NCBI RefSeq assembly: GCF_014295035.1
Contig: NZ_CP060404.1
Span: forward strand, 62,001-126,000
DNA from: Streptomyces buecherae
Lineage (GTDB): Bacteria; Actinomycetota; Actinomycetes; Streptomycetales; Streptomycetaceae
Length of the DNA: 64,000 nt
Reading direction: 5' to 3'
Shown: positions 9,624 to 17,483 of the stretch, piece by piece
Layout of the letters: each line of letters opens with the position of its first letter
Position numbering within the stretch: position 1 is the first letter of the stretch
The notes under the pieces: model-generated
What the model was told of the DNA's origin: nothing
The model's input: only the letters and a program-made list of their open reading frames with translations
The model's database searches: none
Translations under genes and position numbers: made by a program

Positions 9624-10364
9624 ATGAAGCGCACACGCACCGTCCTCGTCACCGGCGGAGCCGGAGGGATCGGCCAGGCGGTGGCCCGGGCCTTCGCCAC
9701 CGCGGGCGAGACCGTGGTGATCGCCGACCGGGACGCCGAGCGCGTCACGGGGACAGCGCAGGCCCTGGGCGTCCACGGCCGGGTTCTCGACATCACCGAC
9801 GAGGCGTCGATCCAGCGAGAACTCGACGCCCTACAGGCCGAGTTGGGCCCCGTCGAGGTGCTGGTGAACAACGCGGGCCTGCTCACGACGCACGGCACGC
9901 TCATGGAGTTGCCCGGCAGCGATCTCGACACCATCCTGCGCACCAACGTGGTGGGCACCTTCCTGATGACCCAGCACGTCGCACGCCGCATGGTCGCGGC
10001 CCGCGTCGCCGGCACGATCGTCAACATCTCCTCGATCGGCGGCAGGCAACCCACGCCGGGCATGGGCGGTTACGAGAGCAGCAAGGCGGCCGTGGACGCG
10101 GTCACCCGTTGGGCCGCGATCGAACTGGCCGAGCACGGCATACGCGTCAACGCCGTCGCGCCCGGCCCCGTCCTCACCGAGATGCTGGCGGCCGGCATGC
10201 CCGAGGGATCGCCGCAACGACAGGCGTGGGAGGGGCGCATCCCGCTGCGCAAGCTCGCCGCCGTGGACGACGTCGCCGCGGCGACCGTCTTCCTCGCCAG
10301 CGACGCGGCGGCGCACATCACCGGGACCAGCCTGCCGGTGGACGGCGGCCAACTGCTGACCTAG
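9624..10364 (+). CDS. Short-chain dehydrogenase/reductase (SDR)
   Basis: 246 residues, classical SDR. The cofactor motif TGGAGGIG is at residues 10-17, NNAG lies mid-protein, the catalytic Ser is in NISSIGG, and the YESSK motif carries Tyr and Lys. The C-terminal DVAAATVFLASDAAAHITGTSLPVDGG region is that of 3-oxoacyl-ACP-reductase/alcohol-dehydrogenase-like SDRs. It oxidises or reduces a secondary alcohol/ketone with NAD(P)(H). The ATG at 9624 follows a GGAGGGGAG ribosome-binding site. It is divergent from the aldo/keto reductase and monocistronic, with a strong hairpin right after the stop. Confidence 0.92.
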   Translation: MKRTRTVLVTGGAGGIGQAVARAFATAGETVVIADRDAERVTGTAQALGVHGRVLDITDEASIQRELDALQAELGPVEVLVNNAGLLTTHGTLMELPGSDLDTILRTNVVGTFLMTQHVARRMVAARVAGTIVNISSIGGRQPTPGMGGYESSKAAVDAVTRWAAIELAEHGIRVNAVAPGPVLTEMLAAGMPEGSPQRQAWEGRIPLRKLAAVDDVAAATVFLASDAAAHITGTSLPVDGGQLLT

Positions 10365-10371
10365 CCACTTC

Positions 10372-10405
10372 GGCGCGCCGCCCGCGTACGGAAGGGCGGC
10401 GCGCC
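10372..10405 (+). terminator. Hairpin terminator after SDR gene
   Basis: Perfect 12-bp inverted repeat GGCGCGCCGCCC / GGGCGGCGCGCC (10372-10383 and 10394-10405) with a 10-base loop, beginning eight bases after the stop codon. There is no T-run, as is common in high-GC actinomycetes. Confidence 0.75.
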
Positions 10406-11205
10406 CAGCGGGCCCACGTCACCCCCGGCCCCGGCGAGGAGGCCGAGCGGTACGCGGCGGGTCCGCCGGCCCGGGCCGGGCGCCCGCCGAGGAGAACTCG
10501 GCCTGGGAATCGGGCGGTTGGACTCCCCTCCCGGGCTTCCGTCTCCGGGCACTGGCCCCACGCCGCCCCCCGTCACTCGGGCCCGCTCGGGCACGTTCCG
10601 CTCCCACTCGGACACGGAGCCTCTCGCTCCAGGCTCGTCGCACTCTTCCCACCTGCACACGCGGGGCGCCAAAACCGCATCGCTCGGGCCGCCAGAAAGC
10701 GGCAACGGGCGTGCTCCAAGGTGATTTGACGGATAAGTCGGAGTTGGCACGTCGATAGTCCGAACCAGTGTGCCAAGCTTGCGCACGTACCTCGGAAACG
10801 GAATTCGTGGCCGAAGTCCGGAAACGTACGGCCATGGCCAGCCACAGCACACGGACTCCCGGGAGCCCTTGGCGGGCATCCGAAACGGTCACGGTGCGGC
10901 CATGGCGCGGTTGCGGACTCGCGACCACGGCGCGACAGGCACGGGGCGGCCCCGCCGCCCCGCCGGTCATCGCCGAACCACTCGTTCCACGCTCGACACC
11001 CACGCCGACAGGCACGACGGAACACGCGACGTCGAACGCACGGATTCCAGACGCGGATTCCACCCGCGCATGCGGCGCGTGACCTCGACACACGTATGCG
11101 ACTCACGTATTCGGCGTGCGGGTGCGACGCGCGGAAAGCGACGCACGGAACATGGCGCGCGATATTCCGACGCGCGACGACTCGACGAGAGAAAGGCATG
11201 ACGCC
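10406..11205. other. Long intergenic region without a supported gene
   Basis: About 800 bp with no reading frame that shows actinomycete codon bias or a recognisable domain; the open frames on both strands look compositional. From about 10700 the GC content drops and small repeated words appear (for example GGAAACG near 10794 and 10822). It presumably holds the promoter of the secreted inhibitor gene that starts at 11206. It could also be the decayed remains of an older gene, but nothing recognisable is left. Confidence 0.5.
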
Positions 11206-11568
11206 ATGAAGAAGTCCCTCATCGCCGGCGCCGTAGCGGCGACCTGCATGGCCGCTACCACCGTCCTCGCCGGCGCCACCCAGGCCAGCGCCAACCCCAA
11301 CGACTGCCCCGGCGGTTACGTGTGCGTGTGGGGTGACAGCAACTACGAAGGGCGCTTCCTGTTCGTGCCCGGCACCTCCCGGTCGAACGTGGGCGACCAC
11401 ATGAACGACCTGACCACCGCCCTGTGGAACCGCACTGGTTCGCGGGTGTGCTTCTACGACCACTCCAACTACGGCGGCTCCGTGTTAGCCATCGTGAGCC
11501 CCGGGGAGTCCCGTGGCAACATCGGCCCGACGGCCAACGACAGGATCTCCTCGTGGCGGGCCTGCTAA
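11206..11568 (+). CDS. Secreted peptidase inhibitor family I36 (beta/gamma-crystallin fold)
   Basis: 120 residues. A Sec signal peptide (MKKSLIAGAV..., h-region, ASA cleavage site after residue 29) leaves a mature protein of about 91 residues. It contains the duplicated crystallin-like motifs YVCVWGDSNYEGRF and VCFYDHSNYGGSV, and four cysteines that could form two disulfides, as in the Streptomyces metalloprotease inhibitor SMPI. The ATG at 11206 has a GAGAAAGG ribosome-binding site 10 bases upstream; the longer upstream frame is not needed. Codon 94 is TTA (11485-11487), so translation should depend on the bldA tRNA and hence on development. It is monocistronic, outside the logic of the catabolic genes. 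Confidence 0.88.
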   Translation: MKKSLIAGAVAATCMAATTVLAGATQASANPNDCPGGYVCVWGDSNYEGRFLFVPGTSRSNVGDHMNDLTTALWNRTGSRVCFYDHSNYGGSVLAIVSPGESRGNIGPTANDRISSWRAC

Positions 11569-11626
11569 CCCTCGCGCCCACGGCGTCGACAGCGCCGGTG
11601 CCGGTGCCGCTGGCCTGAGCGCACCT

Positions 11627-11649
11627 GCCACGGGCTCGTCTCCCGTGGC
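11627..11649 (+). terminator. Hairpin terminator after I36 inhibitor gene
   Basis: GCCACGGG / CCCGTGGC perfect 8-bp arms with a 7-base loop, about 60 bp after the inhibitor stop codon. Confidence 0.6.
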
Positions 11650-11756
11650 GTGCGTGGGCGCGGTGCGCGGCGTGCGCCGGGCCGGCACGGGGGGGGCGCG
11701 CCGTGCAGGGTGTGACGGCGGGGGCTCGGGCGGATCGCCCGGGCGACTGACCGGAG

Positions 11757-11788
11757 GGGTCCCGGCCGCACGTACTGGGCCGGGACCC
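11757..11788 (-). terminator. Hairpin terminator after response regulator gene
   Basis: GGGTCCCGGCC (11757-11767) and GGCCGGGACCC (11778-11788) form an 11-bp perfect stem with a 10-base loop. It lies 62 bp beyond the response-regulator stop, on the convergent side facing the inhibitor gene, and could work in both directions. Confidence 0.6.
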
Positions 11789-11850
11789 TGCTCCGCGTGC
11801 GGCCGGTCCTTGTGGCCCGCCGACCCGCCCCGGCCCGGTGGCGGGTGGGC

Positions 11851-12531
11851 TCAGGCGCGCAGGAACTCAAGGACCGCCATCACCCTGCGGTGGGTCTCCT
11901 CGGCCGGTGGCAGGTCCAGCTTCATCAGGATGTTGCCGACGTGCTTGCCCACCGCGGCGTCCGAGACCACCAGCGCGCGACAGATCGCCGCGTTGGACCG
12001 CCCCTCGGCCATCAGCGCCAACACCTCGCGCTCGCGCGGGGTCAGCCGCTCCAGCGGGTCCCGGCGGCGGCGCAGCAACTGGCGCACCACCTCCGGGTCG
12101 ACCACCGTGCCGCCTGCCGCCACGGCGCCGACCGCCGCCACGAAGTCGTCGACCTGGCCGATCCGGTCCTTGAGCAGGTAGCCGACGCCCGAGCCGTCGC
12201 CGGAGTCCAGCATGTCCGCGGCGTAGGAGCGCTGCACGTACTGGCTGAGGACCAGCACCGGCAGGCCGGGGCGCCGCTCGCGCAGCGCGACGGCGGCCCG
12301 CAGCCCCTCGTCGGTCTGGCCCGGGGGCATCCGCACGTCGGTGATGACGATGTCCGGTACGTGCTCGGCGACGGCGGCGTGCAACGCCTCGGCGTCCCCC
12401 ACCGCGGCCACCACCTGGTGGCCGAAGCGGGCGAGCAGGCCGATCAGCCCCTCGCGCAGCAGCACGCTGTCCTCGGCCAGGACTATGCGCAGCGGGTCGG
12501 GCTCGGTGGGGTCGGGCTCAGCGGGGTGCAA
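11851..12531 (-). CDS. NarL/FixJ-family response regulator
   Basis: About 226 residues. The receiver domain starts at LRIVLAEDSVLLREGL, with the phospho-acceptor Asp in DIVITDVRMPP and the conserved Lys in YLLKDRI. The C-terminal LuxR-type helix-turn-helix begins LTPREREVLALMAEGRSN. No ATG is available; I chose TTG at 12531 because GGAG sits five bases upstream. A CTG at 12495 just before the receiver domain is the alternative. The TTG start overlaps the kinase gene end by 49 bp, so the two are co-expressed. The likely target is the divergent FtsX permease gene, through the inverted repeat at 13871-13904. Confidence 0.88.
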   Translation of the reverse strand: MHPAEPDPTEPDPLRIVLAEDSVLLREGLIGLLARFGHQVVAAVGDAEALHAAVAEHVPDIVITDVRMPPGQTDEGLRAAVALRERRPGLPVLVLSQYVQRSYAADMLDSGDGSGVGYLLKDRIGQVDDFVAAVGAVAAGGTVVDPEVVRQLLRRRRDPLERLTPREREVLALMAEGRSNAAICRALVVSDAAVGKHVGNILMKLDLPPAEETHRRVMAVLEFLRA

Positions 12532-13784
12532 GGGATCTCCACGCGCAACAGGGTCGGGCCGCCGGGCGGGCTGTCCAGCGTCAGTGCGCCGTCCACCACC
12601 GAGACCCGGTCGGCCAGCCCGGTCAGGCCGGTGCCGCCCGCCGGATCGGCGCCGCCGCCCCCGTCGTCCCACACGTCGATGGTCAACAGCCCGTCAGCGT
12701 AGCGTCCCTCGATCCGGGCGGCCCCGGCGCCGCTGTGCCGGGCGATGTTGGCCAATGCCTCGCAGACGGCGAAGTAGCCGGCCGACTCGACCGCGGGCGC
12801 GAACCGTCCCGGCAGGTCGAGGCGGACCTCGACGGGCACGGGCGAGCGGTCGGCGGCGTCCGCGCAGGCGTCCGGCAGGCCACGGTCGGTGAGCACCTGG
12901 GGGTGGATGCCGTGGATCAGCTCACGCAGCTCGGCGAGGGCCGCCCCCGCCTCGCGCTGCGCGGCGGCCAGTCGAGTGGCGAGCGCGCTGCCGGCGGGGG
13001 CGTCCAGGCGGGCCAGCCCCAGCGCCATCGACAGGGCCACCAGGCGCTGCTGGGCGCCGTCGTGCAGATCGCGCTCGATCCGGCGCCGCTCGGCCTCGAA
13101 GGCGTCCACGAGGCGGGCCCGGGAGCTGACCAGTTCGCCGATCCGTACCTCCTGGCCGGTCGGCGACAGCAACAGCCTGGCCAGCGCGGCGCGGCCGGCC
13201 GCCACCGCGGTCAGCGGGTACGCGCACAGCGCCGCCGCCGCGAGGCCCGCGACCCCCAGCGCGCCGGCCACGACCGGCGAGTGGACCACCCACACCTTGA
13301 GGACGTTGACCTGCTCGCCATCGGCCAGCAGCAGCGGCAGCGCGCCCAACAGATAGGCCGGTACCACCAGCGCGCCACCCACCACGATCAGGTCCACCGG
13401 CCACAGCAGGAAGGCGGCCAGCACGGTGAAGCCCAGCTCCCGCCAGGTCGCCTGCTCCCGGTAGCGCAGCCGCAGCCAGGCGGGCAGGCCCGGGCGGACC
13501 GGCACCTGGTGCGGGTCGGCCACCCGCGTGCCGTCGAGCAGCCGCAGCAGGCCGCGCTCCCAGGGCGCGTACGCCACTCCCACCAGCCCCAACGCCGCCA
13601 GCAGCGGCAACCCCACGAGCACCACGGCCAGTGCCCCGAAGACCACCACCGCCACCAGCAACCCCGCGCACAGCAGGGCCCCCGTCGCCCCGGTCACCAG
13701 CAGGTAGCCGGCCGCCCGCCATGGCAGCGCCGAACACGCGAATTCCGGGCGCAGCATCGCCCGCCACACGCCGCCCTCCCCCAT
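12483..13784 (-). CDS. Two-component sensor histidine kinase (HisKA_3 type)
   Basis: About 433 residues. The N-terminal half (about 15-215) is a putative sensor with four to five hydrophobic segments, e.g. YLLVTGATGALLCAGLLVAV. The dimerisation/phospho-acceptor segment is ERRRIERDLHDGAQQRL (His in DLHDG), followed by a HATPase_c domain with the N-box in ALANIARHSGA and the G-box in GGTGLTGLADRV. ATG 13784 is preceded by GAGGGG; ATG 13757 is an alternative. It phosphorylates the overlapping response regulator. Similar kinases in actinomycetes often control neighbouring FtsX-type ABC permeases. Confidence 0.9.
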   Translation of the reverse strand: MGEGGVWRAMLRPEFACSALPWRAAGYLLVTGATGALLCAGLLVAVVVFGALAVVLVGLPLLAALGLVGVAYAPWERGLLRLLDGTRVADPHQVPVRPGLPAWLRLRYREQATWRELGFTVLAAFLLWPVDLIVVGGALVVPAYLLGALPLLLADGEQVNVLKVWVVHSPVVAGALGVAGLAAAALCAYPLTAVAAGRAALARLLLSPTGQEVRIGELVSSRARLVDAFEAERRRIERDLHDGAQQRLVALSMALGLARLDAPAGSALATRLAAAQREAGAALAELRELIHGIHPQVLTDRGLPDACADAADRSPVPVEVRLDLPGRFAPAVESAGYFAVCEALANIARHSGAGAARIEGRYADGLLTIDVWDDGGGGADPAGGTGLTGLADRVSVVDGALTLDSPPGGPTLLRVEIPCTPLSPTPPSPTRCA

Positions 13785-13870
13785 GCGCCCAACCCCTCGC
13801 CCCGCTCGTCCAACCCAACCCGACCCAGCCACCGAGCCAGCCAGCCGACCCACCCTAGGCGCCGTTGCCG

Positions 13871-13904
13871 CCGTGCGGGGTAGGGCGGGCCCTACCCCGC
13901 ACGG
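13871..13904. promoter_or_regulatory. 34-bp inverted repeat in kinase/permease divergent promoter
   Basis: Perfect 16-bp arms CCGTGCGGGGTAGGGC / GCCCTACCCCGCACGG separated by two bases, in the 169-bp space between the kinase start (13784) and the permease start (13954). Its position and symmetry fit a response-regulator operator that serves both directions. A transcript hairpin is the alternative, although no stop codon faces it. Confidence 0.65.
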
Positions 13905-13953
13905 TGACCCGTGCCCCACTGATCGGGACCGCCCGGGCCGGTTGGCTTGTGCC

Positions 13954-15846
13954 ATGAGGATGTTGCCGATTGCTTGGAAGTCCCTACGGGCCCGCTGGGT
14001 CGGTCTCATCGGGGCGTTCACGGCCCTGGCGCTCGGCGTCGCGATGATGACGGTGATGCTGCTCGGGCTGGCCACCGCCCTGGCGTTGCCCGGCGGGGAG
14101 GCCGTGGTGTCGCTGGTGGCGGCGCTCGGCACGGCGGGCGGGGTGAGCGCCTTCGTGTCGGCGTTCGTCGTCGCCTCCACCTTCTCGTACGCGGTGGCGC
14201 AGCGCCGGCGTGAACTGGGCCTGCTGCGCCTGGCCGGCGCCACCCGGGCGCAGGTGCGCCGGGCCGTCCTGGCTGAGGCCCTGATCCTGGGCGTCGCGGC
14301 CTCGGCCGTGGGGTGCGTGCTCGGCCGGCTCGCGGCGCCCTCGATGGTGCGCTGGCTCGGCGAGGTCGACATGGCGCCGCGTGACCTCGCGCTCGGGTCG
14401 CAGCACTGGCCCCTGTACGCGGCCTTCTGGACCGGCCTGTTGGTGGCCCTGGGCGGGGTGGCGGTGGCTGCCCGGCGCGCGGGGCGGCTGGGGCCGCTGG
14501 ACGCGCTGCGCGATGCCGAGGTGGACACCGGGGTGATGACCGCCGGTCGTTGGCTGTGGGGCCTGGGGTTGCTCACCGCCGCGGCCGTCCTGGTCGGCGC
14601 GGCCCTGTGCACCGACCCCGCCGAACTGCTGCGCCGCAAGACGTACACCGTGCGCCCGATGGTGCTGATCTCCGCCTGCGGGCTGCTCGCGCCCGTCCTG
14701 GCGCGGCCCCTGCTGCGCGCCCTGACCTGGTGGCCGGCCCGGCACACCGCGTACGCCGGGCGCCTGGTGCGGGCGAACGCGTCGGCCGCGGTGCGCCGCA
14801 CGGGCGCCGTGGCCGCGCCCGTGCTGGTGGCGGTGGCGCTGTCGGGGTCGCTGGCCGGGGCGCTGGAGACGGTGAGCGCGGCCCGTACCGTCGAGGCTCG
14901 TTCCCGGACCGCCGCCGACTTCGTCGCCGTGCCGCGCACCGCCTCCCCCGACGCGCTGGTCGACGCGCTGCGCGCGGTGCCGGGGGTCACCGTCTCGGCG
15001 ACGGCGCCGACCCCGCTGTCGCTGGTCGAGCCGGACGGCACGGTGGTGGACTCCGAGGCCAGGACCGCCGAGCCGGCCGCTCTGGCGGCGCTGGCCAGGC
15101 TGCCGGTGCGCGCGGGGGCGGTGTCGGCGCTGGACGATGGCGGCATCGTGTTGCCCGAGGAGTGGGGGCGCACCACCGTCGGGGACCCGGTGCCGGTGAT
15201 CCGCGCGGACGGCAGCCGGGTGACACTGCGGGTGGCCGCCGTGCTGCGCGACGGCCTGGGCGACAACGGCCTGTACGTCACGCCGCCCAACGGCCCGGGC
15301 GCCCGCGTCGACCGCGTCGAGATCAGGCTGACCGGCGCGGCCGACGCCGCCACGGTGCGGCGGCTGGAGGCCGCGGCTGCCCGGTTCGACGCGAGCGTCG
15401 ACACCCGCGAGGAGTGGTTGGCGGCCACCTCCCCCGCCGCCAGCCGCGTGGCCTGGCTGCGCACCGTCCTGGTGCTGGGCCTCGCCCTGGTGTACACCGG
15501 GATCGCGCTCGTCAACACCCTGGCCATGGCGACCGCCGACCGGCGCCGCGAACTGGCCCTGCTGCGGCTGGCCGGCGCCACCCGGGCGCAGGTGATCCGT
15601 CTGGTGACCGCCGAGTCGGTGCTGGTGGTGGTGGTCGGCGCGGTACTGGGCTGCGCGGTGGCCGGCATCCAACTCGGCACGATGCACGCCGGCTTGGCGA
15701 TGCTCGCGGTGGACGCGCCGCTGATCGTGCCGTGGCGCCCCGTCGCCCTGGTCACGGGCGCGTGCGTGCTGGTCGCGGCCCCGTGCGCGGCGCTCAGCGC
15801 GGCCTGGGCGTTGCGGCGTCGGCCGGTGACGGTGGCGGCGGGGTAG
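13954..15846 (+). CDS. FtsX/MacB-type ABC transporter permease
   Basis: 630 residues with two FtsX domains, each containing the family's RRREL-LLRLAGATRAQV cytoplasmic segment (near residues 83-105 and 528-550). The N-terminal TM is at about 16-38, central TMs follow near 195-300, and a large extracytoplasmic region precedes the last three TMs. FtsX-type permeases export lipids, peptides or lantibiotics or act as sensors, and need a separate ATPase; none is encoded next to it, which is unusual. ATG 13954 (a second ATG follows two codons on) begins the protein just before the first TM. A 27-bp sequence is repeated exactly at 14230-14256 and 15568-15594, reflecting the domain duplication. Confidence 0.88.
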   Translation: MRMLPIAWKSLRARWVGLIGAFTALALGVAMMTVMLLGLATALALPGGEAVVSLVAALGTAGGVSAFVSAFVVASTFSYAVAQRRRELGLLRLAGATRAQVRRAVLAEALILGVAASAVGCVLGRLAAPSMVRWLGEVDMAPRDLALGSQHWPLYAAFWTGLLVALGGVAVAARRAGRLGPLDALRDAEVDTGVMTAGRWLWGLGLLTAAAVLVGAALCTDPAELLRRKTYTVRPMVLISACGLLAPVLARPLLRALTWWPARHTAYAGRLVRANASAAVRRTGAVAAPVLVAVALSGSLAGALETVSAARTVEARSRTAADFVAVPRTASPDALVDALRAVPGVTVSATAPTPLSLVEPDGTVVDSEARTAEPAALAALARLPVRAGAVSALDDGGIVLPEEWGRTTVGDPVPVIRADGSRVTLRVAAVLRDGLGDNGLYVTPPNGPGARVDRVEIRLTGAADAATVRRLEAAAARFDASVDTREEWLAATSPAASRVAWLRTVLVLGLALVYTGIALVNTLAMATADRRRELALLRLAGATRAQVIRLVTAESVLVVVVGAVLGCAVAGIQLGTMHAGLAMLAVDAPLIVPWRPVALVTGACVLVAAPCAALSAAWALRRRPVTVAAG

Positions 15847-15852
15847 GTGGGC

Positions 15853-15884
15853 CCAGGCCGGGGGCGTGCGCCGGCGGGGCCTGG
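15853..15884. terminator. Possible hairpin between convergent genes
   Basis: CCAGGCC (15853-15859) can pair with GGCCTGG (15878-15884), just after the FtsX permease stop and upstream of the convergent amidohydrolase stop. The stem is short and the loop long, so support is weak. Confidence 0.3.
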
Positions 15885-15987
15885 CCGTACGCGGTAGGCG
15901 GCGAGCCGGGTCGCTCCCGTTGGCCCGCGCTCGTGGCCGGTCGGCCTCGCCCGGTGCGCTTCGGCGGACCGGGCGGGCTCGGTGGCG

Positions 15988-17385
15988 TCAGGCCGTCTCC
16001 GGGACCGCGACGCGCGCGGCGCGGTCGTAGACGATCTCGCCGTCCACCACGGTGAGGTCCACGTTGACGTCCGGCAGCTCGGCCGGGGTCACGGCGAGCG
16101 GGTCGGCTTCGAGTACGCACAGGTCGGCGACCATCCCGGGGGTGAGGGTGCCCTTCCACTCCAGGGCGTGGTCCTGGCGGGCGGGCTCGACCGTGTAGCA
16201 GCGCAGCAGGCGGCCCATCCGGCGGCGCGGGTCGGGCGCGGGTCCCATCCACTCGTCGGCGGCGGCGATCTGGCGGCGCCAGTCCGGGGAGAGCACGGGT
16301 GCGTCGGAGGTCAGGCACAGGGGGACGCCCTCGTCGAGCGCCGCCTGTAGGGGCCACGCCGCTGCCGCCGATCCGGGGCCGAGCGCGGCGTCCACCAGGG
16401 TGCGGGTGCGGACCGCGATCTCGGGCTGGGTGTCCAGGCCCACGCCGAGGGCGGCCATCCGGCGCAACTGCGGCCGGGTGACCAGGTCGCCGTGGATGAC
16501 GTAGTGGCCCAGGTCGGTGTCGCGCTCGGCGCGGGCACGCTCGATCGCGTCGAGCGTGACGTCGATGGAGCGGTCCCCGGTGGCGTGCACGCCGACCTGG
16601 TGGCCGGCGCGGTGCGCGGCGATGATCATCTGGGCCAGGTTGGCCTCGCGCTCGGCGTCGTCGGCGCCGGCCACCAGGAGGGAGGGGCTGACGCCGTCGG
16701 CGTAGCAGTGGTGCGTGTAGGCGGAGCGCATCGGCGGGATGCCGTCGGCGAATATCTTGACGCCGGCGAAGCGGAGCCAGCGCGGGTCGTTGGTCGTGCC
16801 GTCGGTGGCGGCGAGGCCGGCGAGGAAGCTCTCCAGGTCGCTGGGCCCGTCCAGCTCACCGAACAGCCACAGGGCGGTGACCCTGGCTCTGAGCTGTCCC
16901 TCGGCGGCGAGCGCGCGGTACTGCTCGGCGACCGAGGTGCCGAAGGCGCCGGTCGCGCCGTGGTCCTCGCCGGGGCCGAGGCCCGGTTCGGTGTAGCTGG
17001 TGATGCCGAGCGAGGCGACGAGTTCGCCGGCGCGCAGGATCGCGCGGCGGCGCTCGGCGGCGTCGAGCAGTGGGCGCTGCGGCGCGGGGCCGGGTCCCGC
17101 CTGGCCGCCGAAGAGCGTGTCGGGCCACATGGCGCCGAGCCAAGTGGCGTGCAGGTGGGCGTCGTTGATGCCCGGGAGGACGGCGCGTCCGGCGAGGTCG
17201 ACGACGCGGGTCGCGGGGCCGGCGAGTGCCATCACCTCGCGCTCGTCGCCGATGCGGGCGACGTGTCCGGCGCGCAGCGCGATCGCGGTCACTCCCCCGT
17301 CTCCCGGGCACAGGGCGTGGACCGCACCGCCTCGCAGGATCAGGTCGGCCGATGCATTGCGGGCGTCGCCGTCGGCTGTGCGCAC
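15988..17385 (-). CDS. Amidohydrolase family 3 protein (YtcJ/NfdA-like), paralogue 1
   Basis: 465 residues. The N-terminal beta-domain (ADLILRGGAVHAL) and the first metal motif GINDAHLHA (His-x-His) are near residue 75. A Lys in FAGVKIFADG is the likely carboxylated bridging ligand. Further ligands are in VGVHATGD, YVIHGD and LTSDAPV, and the C-terminal beta-domain has GTLTPGMVADLCVLE. Family 3 enzymes hydrolyse N-acyl or N-formyl amides. GTG 17385 is the start, supported by GAGGAG five bases upstream. It is divergent from the zinc MDR dehydrogenase gene across a shared operator. A longer paralogue is encoded at 33501-35210. Confidence 0.88.
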   Translation of the reverse strand: MRTADGDARNASADLILRGGAVHALCPGDGGVTAIALRAGHVARIGDEREVMALAGPATRVVDLAGRAVLPGINDAHLHATWLGAMWPDTLFGGQAGPGPAPQRPLLDAAERRRAILRAGELVASLGITSYTEPGLGPGEDHGATGAFGTSVAEQYRALAAEGQLRARVTALWLFGELDGPSDLESFLAGLAATDGTTNDPRWLRFAGVKIFADGIPPMRSAYTHHCYADGVSPSLLVAGADDAEREANLAQMIIAAHRAGHQVGVHATGDRSIDVTLDAIERARAERDTDLGHYVIHGDLVTRPQLRRMAALGVGLDTQPEIAVRTRTLVDAALGPGSAAAAWPLQAALDEGVPLCLTSDAPVLSPDWRRQIAAADEWMGPAPDPRRRMGRLLRCYTVEPARQDHALEWKGTLTPGMVADLCVLEADPLAVTPAELPDVNVDLTVVDGEIVYDRAARVAVPETA

Positions 17386-17428
17386 GGGTGCTCCTCGTTG
17401 CTCTCAGGGTCTCGACATTTGAGTCAAC

Positions 17429-17443
17429 GTCCGTAGACTAACG
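17429..17443. promoter_or_regulatory. Candidate operator between amidohydrolase and MDR dehydrogenase genes
   Basis: GTCCGTAGACTAACG, the reverse complement of the word at 7397-7411 with one mismatch. It lies centrally in the 98-bp divergent promoter region. See the entry at 7397 for interpretation. Confidence 0.5.
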
Positions 17444-17483
17444 CATCATCGAGCCCCCGTTAGCTCGATCCGAAGGAGCTTCG

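Noticed and set aside
10573..11463. Overlapping frames on the minus strand in the gene-free region
   Set aside because: No codon bias, no domain, and they run into the inhibitor gene on the other strand.
11688..11698. G-run in the intergenic region near 11.7 kb
   Set aside because: Homopolymer in non-coding sequence without partner structure; no function can be argued.
14230..15594. 27-bp exact direct repeat as a mobile-element footprint
   Set aside because: Both copies encode the same conserved LAGATRAQV segment of the two FtsX domains, so it reflects domain duplication.
13984..15687. 567-codon minus-strand open frame
   Set aside because: Lies wholly opposite the permease and reads as Gln/His/Arg-rich noise.
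13785..15755. Upstream part of a 1,090-codon minus-strand frame, open across the FtsX permease gene
   Set aside because: Antisense shadow of the permease; only the part below 13784 shows kinase motifs.
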